Assembly: GCA_016764955.1 (NCBI GenBank)
Contig: JAESQZ010000149.1
Span: forward strand, 1-12,179
DNA: 12,179 nucleotides
Source of the DNA: Deltaproteobacteria bacterium
Lineage (GTDB): Bacteria > Myxococcota > UBA727 > JABDBI01
Direction: 5' to 3'
In this document: positions 7,325 through 12,179 of the stretch, piece by piece
Layout: each line of letters begins with the position of its first letter
Numbering within the stretch: the stretch's first letter is position 1
Position numbers and translations under genes: made by a program
Notes under the pieces: model-generated
Told to the model about the DNA's origin: nothing
Database searches by the model: none
Seen by the model: only the letters and a program-made list of their open reading frames with translations

Positions 7325-8230
7325 GTGATAGGCATTATCGGTGGTACCGGTTTATATGAACTCGAAGGATTTGTTGAAGAGCAAAGCCTCAATATAGAAA
7401 CACCATATGGCCCACACTCAGGCTCCATCTCTATTGGGACGTTAAAACCCTCTCCCCTCGAGGGAGAGGGAGATTTTGCCTTGGCAAAATCGGGTGAGGG
7501 GGCGCTCGGGCAGAAGCTCATCTTTCTCCCCCGCCATAACAAACAACACGATCTTCTTCCCAGCGAAATTAACTATCGCGCCAATATATGGGCCCTCAAA
7601 AAACTAGGCGCTAAAGCGGTTATTAGTGTATCCAGCGTCGGCAGTTTATCAGAATCAATACAACCAGGTGACTTTGTAATCCCTGACCAATATTTTGATT
7701 GGACAAGAGGTAAGCGCGAATCAAGCTTTTTCGGAGATGGCCTATTGGCCCATGTATCAATGGCCGAGCCATCTTGCGATATATTAGCGCGAGGTGTTCA
7801 AGAAATTGCAGAGACACAAAACAGGGTGCTGCATAGGCCAGCAACGTGCGTAACAGTTGAAGGGCCCAGATATTCAACTAAAGTTGAAAGTGAGTATTTC
7901 AGAGCTCTAGGCGGCCATATTATTGGTATGACAGCAGCGCCTGAAGTCTTTTTAGCGCGAGAAGCGCAGTTGTGTCACATCACACTTGCGGCTGTGACTG
8001 ATTATGATTGCTGGAAGTTGAAACCTAGTGAACATGTGTCCGCTTTGCAAGTGACAGAGCAAGCTCAAAGCAATCTAAAGCACGCAATTGAGCTGCTTCA
8101 GGTTTTTTTGAAGGATATGCCTGATTTATCAAGTTGCAGCTGCCGCAAGGCTCTAGAGGGTGCGATTATCACGCCAGATAGCCAAATTCTTGATAGCCAA
8201 AGGGTCTTATTGGAGTTGCTGAGGAAATAG
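7325..8230 (+). CDS. mtnP: S-methyl-5'-thioadenosine phosphorylase with an in-frame repeat insertion
   Basis: Cleaves methylthioadenosine to adenine and methylthioribose-1-phosphate, feeding methionine and purine salvage. It opens with IGIIGGTGLYELEGF; the phosphate-binding segment has RH at 70-71 (usual family form RHG), then LPSEINYRANIWALK, SVSSVGSL, VEGPRYSTKVES and TDYDCW (225-230). The aspartates of TDYDCW are the family's 6-aminopurine determinant, favouring MTA over inosine-type substrates. A CSC motif (271-273) near the C-terminus is also seen in thermostable and some bacterial relatives. GTG 7325 gives 301 residues. Residues about 41-62 (KPSPLEGEG, then KSGEG) are the translated repeat at 7448-7500, placed between two strands where the human enzyme goes directly from LGKIKN to the VLLARHG strand. 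The rest is intact, so activity is plausible. It may be co-transcribed with thrC, with only the repeat between them. Confidence 0.93.
   Translation: MIGIIGGTGLYELEGFVEEQSLNIETPYGPHSGSISIGTLKPSPLEGEGDFALAKSGEGALGQKLIFLPRHNKQHDLLPSEINYRANIWALKKLGAKAVISVSSVGSLSESIQPGDFVIPDQYFDWTRGKRESSFFGDGLLAHVSMAEPSCDILARGVQEIAETQNRVLHRPATCVTVEGPRYSTKVESEYFRALGGHIIGMTAAPEVFLAREAQLCHITLAAVTDYDCWKLKPSEHVSALQVTEQAQSNLKHAIELLQVFLKDMPDLSSCSCRKALEGAIITPDSQILDSQRVLLELLRK
7448..7500. repeat. 53-base double-hairpin repeat inserted in the mtnP coding sequence
   Basis: Second copy of the family at 7265-7319. Hairpin A is CCCTCTCCC-CTCGA-GGGAGAGGG (9-bp stem); hairpin B is GATTTTGCC-TT-GGCAAAATC (9-bp stem); a final GGGTGAGGG follows. 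Compared with the first copy, hairpin B has changed on both sides in a way that keeps pairing (GA/TC becomes GCC/GGC), and the loop of A differs. It is read through in frame as PSPLEGEGDFALAKSGEG. Confidence 0.92.
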
Positions 8231-8298
8231 CTAAAAAAAAATACCGTTTAATGGTTTTAGAATCACTGGTTTTGTTACCATCAAAAATGGAGGGAAAA

Positions 8299-9168
8299 AT
8301 GAGATTATTTTCGATATTAGCTTTGTTTTTGATGGTGTCTTGTTCAAGTAGCGAGAAAGGCGCTATTGGCAGCAGTTGTAAAACCAATGCAGACTGTACA
8401 GGAGCTACCGACACCTGTCAGTCGGTAGGTGGTAAAATGCAGTGCGCGGCGCAGACTGCTTCTAACTGTAAGACGCCTGCAGTTTGTACAGATGGCTTTG
8501 AATGCGCTAGCGACCATAAATGTGAATGTGGAGAAAAAGCCCACTGCGCAATCAACGAGAGGTGCTTTGCTAACAAATGCGGCTTTAGGCGTGTGTTTGT
8601 AAGCTCTGTGGCTTTTAGACCTGGAGAGGTCGAACACAATCCTGCTCAGTCCAAAGACAGATTTGCTGGTATTAGAGGTGATGTTGGTGCAAATGCTGCT
8701 TGTCAACACTTAGGAAGCAAAGCTTTCCCAAATACAAAATGGGCAGCTTGGATAGCGGATAAATTCGTATCTGCCTATGGGAATATCTCTGGTAAACTTA
8801 CAGATAATGGTACTGTAGATGTCCATTTGGTCAATGGAACAAAAGTTTCTGGGCCTATAAAAGACAAAGTAAACACAAAGCCGCAAGGTGATTTTACTTC
8901 GACTGTTGGCGCGGGGACGAAAACGCATGATACTGGCATTAATATTGATGAAAATGGGAAACCGACTGATTCACTTAATGTCTGGACAGGTACACAGGGA
9001 GATGCATTTACAAAAAGTACTCCAGAAGATTCTTGTGGCAATTGGGGTAGTGAAAGTGGAAATGGTGTGTATGGACTTGCTGCACTCCGAGATAGAAGTT
9101 GGACAGCAGTTTCTTCGCAGCCTTGCAGTGCTAGTTATCCTCTTTACTGTGTCGAACTGGATAAGTAG
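8299..9168 (+). CDS. Cys-rich lipoprotein with a DUF1554 domain
   Basis: 289 residues from ATG 8299, which has GGAGGG five bases upstream; longer in-frame starts at 8251 and 8287 are less likely. The N-terminus is a lipoprotein signal, RLFSILALFLMVSC with the lipidated Cys at 15 (lipobox M-V-S-C, slightly unusual). Residues 27-94 hold twelve cysteines in short C-x(4-8)-C spacing, like the disulfide-rich segments common in secreted deltaproteobacterial and Myxococcota proteins. From about residue 97 to the end the sequence matches DUF1554 as known from Leptospira lipoproteins: RVFVSS near the start, then WAAWIADK, LNVWTGTQGDAF, SCGNWGSESG, WTAVSS and a terminal CSASYPLYCVE. The function of that domain is unknown; its shape suggests a C-type-lectin-like or surface-binding fold, which is inference. 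It is probably in the outer membrane. A terminator follows, and the 68-base gap upstream shows no strong promoter. Confidence 0.82.
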   Translation: MRLFSILALFLMVSCSSSEKGAIGSSCKTNADCTGATDTCQSVGGKMQCAAQTASNCKTPAVCTDGFECASDHKCECGEKAHCAINERCFANKCGFRRVFVSSVAFRPGEVEHNPAQSKDRFAGIRGDVGANAACQHLGSKAFPNTKWAAWIADKFVSAYGNISGKLTDNGTVDVHLVNGTKVSGPIKDKVNTKPQGDFTSTVGAGTKTHDTGINIDENGKPTDSLNVWTGTQGDAFTKSTPEDSCGNWGSESGNGVYGLAALRDRSWTAVSSQPCSASYPLYCVELDK

Positions 9169-9181
9169 GATTGGTATCCAA

Positions 9182-9211
9182 ATTCAATGCCAGCAATGCT
9201 GGTATTTGAAT
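9182..9211 (+). repeat. Hairpin downstream of the lipoprotein gene
   Basis: ATTCAA..CCAGC-AAT-GCTGG...TTGAAT forms an imperfect stem of eleven pairs with a three-base loop, starting 13 bases after the stop. No T-run follows, so on its own it is not a classical terminator. It may protect the transcript end or act with the terminator just downstream. Confidence 0.5.
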
Positions 9212-9216
9212 AATTG

Positions 9217-9245
9217 AGCCCCGGTGAGAGTCGGGGTTTTTGTTT
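9217..9245 (+). terminator. Rho-independent terminator after the lipoprotein gene
   Basis: AGCCCCG and CGGGGTT pair in a seven-base stem (five strong pairs plus one wobble and one A-T) around an eight-base loop, followed by TTTTTGTTT. It ends the upstream transcript before the ATPase promoter. Confidence 0.8.
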
Positions 9246-9260
9246 GTTAGCAAAATAACA

Positions 9261-9288
9261 TTGACATTACTTTACTCATGAGTATAGT
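9261..9288 (+). promoter_or_regulatory. Sigma-70-type promoter of the DUF4143 ATPase gene, probably leaderless
   Basis: TTGACA at 9261-9266 is a perfect -35 box and TATAGT at 9283-9288 a good -10 box, with 16 bases between. The expected start of transcription is near 9295, which is the A of the ATG, and there is no Shine-Dalgarno site, so the message is probably leaderless. Confidence 0.7.
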
Positions 9289-9291
9289 AGT
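9266..9291. promoter_or_regulatory. 26-base palindromic operator candidate over the ATPase promoter
   Basis: A perfect 12-base palindrome (TACTCATGAGTA, 9273-9284) extends to two 13-base half-sites that match at 11 of 13 positions. It covers the spacer and the -10 box, where a bound dimeric repressor would block RNA polymerase. No regulator gene lies next to it, so the protein that binds it is unknown; self-regulation by the ATPase is one possibility. Confidence 0.6.
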
Positions 9292-9294
9292 ATT

Positions 9295-10434
9295 ATGGTG
9301 AAAAAACTCAGGTATCTTTCAGGGCCTATCCAGGAAGATTTATTGAAAAAAATGGTTTTTATGGGTGGCCCAAGGCAGGTTGGTAAGACTACTTTGGCTT
9401 TAAGTCTTTTAAAACCACCCACTGAGAAGAATCCTGCTTATTTGAACTGGGATATTCTTGCACATCAAAAAGCTATTTTGAGGGGCGAGCTGCCGCTGTC
9501 AGAGCCCCTGATTGTATTAGACGAGCTGCACAAATATGCTCGCTGGAGGAATTTGCTTAAGGGCCTGTATGACGAGCATAAATCAACGAATCAGTTTTTA
9601 GTGACCGGATCTGCCCGGTTGGACTACTTCAGCAAAGGTGGGGATTCGTTGCTTGGGCGCTATCATTATTATCGGCTTCATCCCTTTTCGTTGCGTGAGC
9701 TTAATTCCAAACCTACTTTGAAAGATGCGGAGCACTTGCTTGCTTGGGGAGGTTTCCCTGAACCTTTGTTTTCTGGAAATTCAAAAACACTTAAGCGGTG
9801 GCAAAATGAACGGAACTACCGCATTGTTCATGAAGATTTGACTGGTCTTCAACTCGTTAAAGAACTCAGTTTGCTTGATTTATTGATGGACGCTTTGCCA
9901 AGCAAAGTTGGCTCTCCGCTTTCAGTAAAGAGTCTTGCTGAAGATTTACAAGTCAGTCATGCGACAATTGAGAGATGGCTTGTGTTATTTGAGAATTTTT
10001 ATGTTTCTTTTAGAATTCCACCATTTGGTTCTCCGCGCATAAGAGCTGTAAAGAAAGAACAAAAACTTTATCTTTGGGAATGGAGCCAGATTGAAGATCC
10101 AGGTGCTCGCTTTGAAAATATGGTTGCTCTGCAGCTACTAAAGTTTTGTCATTATCAATTAGACACATTGGGTGAGCGATACGAACTTAGATATCTAAGG
10201 GATACTGATAAGCGGGAGATCGATTTTGTGGTTCTTCACAATAAAAAACCTGTGATGGCAGTTGAGTGTAAGTTTGGAGGCGGAAGTTTGTCACCTCATA
10301 TTAAGTATTTCAAAGAAAGAGTCTCAATCCCAAGGTTGTATCAGGTTCATATGAAGGAGAAAGATTTTGGACACGAATCTACTGGTAGGGTACTTCCATT
10401 TTGGAAATTTTGCCAGTTAGAGAAAATGCCATAA
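9295..10434 (+). CDS. AAA_14 / DUF4143 ATPase (COG1373 family)
   Basis: 379 residues. The N-terminal P-loop domain has Walker A GGPRQVGKTT (24-33, K31), Walker B LIVLDELHK (72-80, D76 and E77) and the sensor-like LVTGSARLD followed by LLGRYHYYRLHPFSLREL, which is diagnostic for this family. The DUF4143 part begins near LPSKVGSPLSVKSLAEDLQVSHATIERWL, a winged-helix-like segment. The C-terminus has a PD-(D/E)XK nuclease-like core: D310 in REIDFVV and E324-x-K326 in VECKF. The cellular role of this widespread family is not settled; it is often patchily distributed and acquired. The gene has its own promoter just after a terminator, and the next gene downstream lacks its usual N-terminal half, so the ATPase may have been inserted at this place. 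Confidence 0.9.
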   Translation: MVKKLRYLSGPIQEDLLKKMVFMGGPRQVGKTTLALSLLKPPTEKNPAYLNWDILAHQKAILRGELPLSEPLIVLDELHKYARWRNLLKGLYDEHKSTNQFLVTGSARLDYFSKGGDSLLGRYHYYRLHPFSLRELNSKPTLKDAEHLLAWGGFPEPLFSGNSKTLKRWQNERNYRIVHEDLTGLQLVKELSLLDLLMDALPSKVGSPLSVKSLAEDLQVSHATIERWLVLFENFYVSFRIPPFGSPRIRAVKKEQKLYLWEWSQIEDPGARFENMVALQLLKFCHYQLDTLGERYELRYLRDTDKREIDFVVLHNKKPVMAVECKFGGGSLSPHIKYFKERVSIPRLYQVHMKEKDFGHESTGRVLPFWKFCQLEKMP

Positions 10435-10494
10435 AACCTTCTGTGATCAATACCCTTGACGACTGAGTAGCATCAAGCCAAAACGCTTCTAGCC

Positions 10495-10923
10495 GTGCTT
10501 TTTGTTCATCTTGTTACAGCTATTGTTTCAGACGTCTTGTTAATGTTGACCGCATTGACGTCGATTTTGTATTTGCTGCAAGAGCATGCGCTCAAAGCCT
10601 CGAAGCAAGTTATCGCTTTGCCGTCGATTCAAAGCATTGATTTGTTCGGGCTGCGCTTATTAGTTACTGCTTTTATTTTAATGACTATTGGTATTGGTGC
10701 TGGATCTTGGATGGCCTATGAGCAGTGGGGCATTTACTGGTATTTGGATCCAAGGCAGCTGTGGTCTATGGCTAATTGGGCACTTTTTGCTTTCGTATTG
10801 CTGGCTCGTTTTTGGGTGGGCTGGCGTGGACGGCGAGCAGTGATGACCACTTTGGTTGGTGTGACACTCGTATTGGTTGGATTTTTTGTGATGCATTACT
10901 TAAGCTGGAGTCAGCATGTCTGA
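10495..10923 (+). CDS. CcsA/HemX-like cytochrome c assembly membrane protein, N-terminally short
   Basis: 142 residues with about four hydrophobic segments. The conserved WWD-type region is WGIYWYLDPRQLWSMANW, followed by ARFWVGWRGRRAVMTTLVG, as in the C-terminal half of CcsA/YpjD-type proteins that handle heme for cytochrome c maturation or influence GluTR. Full-length relatives have about 260-280 residues; the N-terminal half is absent. The only start in the open frame before the conserved part is GTG 10495, without a ribosome site, and the frame is closed by TAG at 10468-10470. The 60 bases between the ATPase stop and this GTG show no other recognisable remnant. It is either a truncated remnant, perhaps cut by arrival of the ATPase gene, or a naturally short member. 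It overlaps hemA by eight bases; ccsA-hemA pairs are common in deltaproteobacteria, from memory. Confidence 0.7.
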   Translation: MLFVHLVTAIVSDVLLMLTALTSILYLLQEHALKASKQVIALPSIQSIDLFGLRLLVTAFILMTIGIGAGSWMAYEQWGIYWYLDPRQLWSMANWALFAFVLLARFWVGWRGRRAVMTTLVGVTLVLVGFFVMHYLSWSQHV

Positions 10924-12103
10924 TTCTAACTTGATTTGCCTTGGTGTGAACCATGTGCAGGCACCTGTTGAGCTTAGAGAACGGGTTGCATTTACAAAGC
11001 AGAAGCTACCGGATGCGCTTAGGCAAGCTGTTGAACCAGATGTCATTCATGAAGCGGCGATTTTGAGCACTTGTAACCGAATTGAGATTTATGCAAAAGG
11101 TTGCCAGGAAAAAGGTCCTGAGGTTTTAGAGTCTTTCTTGCATCGCTTTCATGAAATTCCAAATCGCTTATTGAGTCCGCATTTGTATTGCTTAAAGGGC
11201 TACGATGTTTTGAAGCAGCTCATGCGAGTAACTTCGTCGCTTGACTCGTTGGTGTTAGGTGAGCCGCAAATTTTAGGCCAGGTGAAAGAGGCTTATACGC
11301 AGGCTAGAGAATATGGTGCAATGGGCCCTGGGCTGACTCGTGTTTTTTCACAAGCTTTTTTGACCGCAAAACGCGTTCGGACTGAAACTGATTTGGGCAA
11401 GAACGCCGTGACAGTGGCTTATGCGGCTGTCGAGTTAGCACAGAAGGTCTTTGGTGACTTAAGAGGTTTGCGAGGGGCTCTTTTAGGTGCTGGTGAGATG
11501 GGTAAATTAGCTGCGCAGCATTTTGAGAATAAAGGCGCACTTGTTGAAATAGCTGGCCGGTCGAGTGATTTGGTTGCCATGCTCGCGAAAGTAGACTGGC
11601 TGGTTGCTTCAACGAGTGCTGAGCACTTTTTGATTGAGCCAGAAATGCTGAAAACGGCTATGCGACTTCGTCGTTATAGGCCGTTATTTTTAATTGATAT
11701 TGCGGTTCCTCGTAATATAGATCCAAGAATTGCATCGATAGATAATGTTTATTTGTATAATATTGATGATTTGTCCCAGGTTGTAGCAGTTAATTTATCG
11801 GAGCGTCAAGAAGCAGCTAAACAAGCTGAAAAGATTATTATCGAAGAGATAGATTCTTTTTCGAAATCTATTTTGAGTCGTAAAACAGCGCCTATTATTC
11901 AGAATTTGCAAAGCCAGAGTTTGCTCGTGTCGCAGCAAGAAGTTAATAAAATTAAGGCGTCTTTGAAACTAAATGCTGAGCAGGAAAGCCAGCTGGAAGA
12001 ATTTGCTAGGCAGCTGACTGCGAAGCTTTTTCACGAGGCTGTGAAGGCAGTTAAAGAAGCCGCTGATTGTCATCCCGACCTTAAGCTGTCATCCCGGGCT
12101 TGA
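10916..12103 (+). CDS. hemA: Glutamyl-tRNA reductase with a repeat-derived C-terminus
   Basis: Reduces glutamyl-tRNA(Glu) with NADPH to glutamate-1-semialdehyde, the first committed step of tetrapyrrole synthesis by the C5 route. Landmarks are GVNHVQAPVELRE (10-22), the catalytic cysteine C53 in STCNRIEIY, LGEPQILGQVKEAY (114-127), RTETDLGKNAVTVAYAAVELA, the NADPH-loop GAGEMGKLAA (191-200) and LIDIAVPRNIDP followed by VYLYNIDDL. 395 residues against about 420. The loss is mostly in the NADPH domain: between IAGR and VDWLVAST there are 10 residues, where E. coli HemA has about 28. The last residues, CHPDLKLSSRA, and the TGA stop come from a palindromic repeat, so the original C-terminus has been replaced. 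The start has GGAG six bases upstream and overlaps the ccsA-like gene. Confidence 0.94.
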   Translation: MSDSNLICLGVNHVQAPVELRERVAFTKQKLPDALRQAVEPDVIHEAAILSTCNRIEIYAKGCQEKGPEVLESFLHRFHEIPNRLLSPHLYCLKGYDVLKQLMRVTSSLDSLVLGEPQILGQVKEAYTQAREYGAMGPGLTRVFSQAFLTAKRVRTETDLGKNAVTVAYAAVELAQKVFGDLRGLRGALLGAGEMGKLAAQHFENKGALVEIAGRSSDLVAMLAKVDWLVASTSAEHFLIEPEMLKTAMRLRRYRPLFLIDIAVPRNIDPRIASIDNVYLYNIDDLSQVVAVNLSERQEAAKQAEKIIIEEIDSFSKSILSRKTAPIIQNLQSQSLLVSQQEVNKIKASLKLNAEQESQLEEFARQLTAKLFHEAVKAVKEAADCHPDLKLSSRA

Positions 12104-12179
12104 CCCGGGATCCAGTCAATTTCCAAAGCGGCTTTATTGTTTTTGCTGGTTCCCGGGTCAAGCCCGGGATGACAGCTTA
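12068..12179. repeat. Palindromic repeat cluster and long inverted repeat at the window end
   Basis: A degenerate partial copy (12068-12086) of the GTCAT...ATCCAG repeat is followed by a full copy (12087-12115), then 30 other bases, then an inverted copy (12146-12179). The arms 12082-12110 and 12151-12179 are perfect reverse complements over 29 bases; after one mismatch, four more bases pair. The window stops exactly at the end of the right arm, so the repeat may extend further. It contains the hemA stop codon. No T-run is present, so termination by a classical terminator is not indicated. Confidence 0.92.

Noticed and set aside
6199..7500. CRISPR-like repeats
   Set aside because: Repeat copies are palindromic, few, differently oriented and not evenly spaced with unique spacers, and no cas gene is present.
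8231..8298. Promoter for the lipoprotein gene in the gap after mtnP
   Set aside because: There is an A-run and a weak ATGGT/ACCAT inverted repeat, but no hexamer pair at acceptable spacing, so no call was made.
12082..12179. Rho-independent terminator of hemA
   Set aside because: The long stem is GC-rich but has no T-run after it, and the loop is 30 bases or longer. It is better described as a repeat pair, although it could still affect transcript ends.

Overview
The window looks like a whole short-read contig from a Gram-negative, proteobacterium-like genome of moderate GC. A clear taxonomic call is not possible. A fused aspartate kinase-homoserine dehydrogenase and a PiT phosphate carrier with a DUF47 partner are common in proteobacteria. 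A ccsA-hemA gene pair, a small single-pass membrane protein and a Cys-rich DUF1554 lipoprotein lean towards deltaproteobacteria or Myxococcota/Bdellovibrionota-like lineages; this lean is inference from family distribution as I remember it. The first 19 bases resemble the end of an Illumina adapter, and the last 29 bases are exactly one arm of an inverted repeat, so both ends look like assembly ends.

Layout. Bases 20-653 (minus) hold a truncated AAA-type ATPase whose apparent stop is made by the adapter. After a divergent intergenic region with two inverted repeats, everything is on the plus strand: a small C-terminally anchored membrane protein (800-994), a frameshifted DUF47/PhoU-like phosphate accessory protein (1003-1669), the PiT phosphate transporter (1674-2882), thrA (2922-5240), thrB (5237-6103) and thrC (6097-7263) with overlapping reading frames, methylthioadenosine phosphorylase (7325-8230), a Cys-rich DUF1554 lipoprotein (8299-9168) followed by a terminator, an AAA/DUF4143 ATPase with its own palindromic and probably leaderless promoter (9295-10434), an N-terminally short CcsA/HemX-like protein (10495-10923) and hemA (10916-12103).

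How the genes work together. thrA, thrB and thrC give three of the steps from aspartate to threonine (kinase, homoserine dehydrogenase, homoserine kinase, threonine synthase). The two phosphate genes form a transport unit, with the accessory protein broken in this sequence. mtnP salvages methylthioadenosine. hemA starts tetrapyrrole synthesis, and its overlap with the ccsA-like gene fits a heme/cytochrome unit.

The most striking feature is two unrelated families of short palindromic repeats that sit inside or at the edges of protein genes. One (ends GTCAT...ATCCAG) is inserted in frame in thrC and also supplies the last residues and stop codon of hemA. The other (CCCTCTCC...GGGAGAGGG) is inserted in frame in mtnP; a second copy fills the thrC-mtnP gap and appears to provide the ribosome binding site of mtnP. 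This resembles the Rickettsia palindromic elements in principle, here with two families in a 6-kb stretch.
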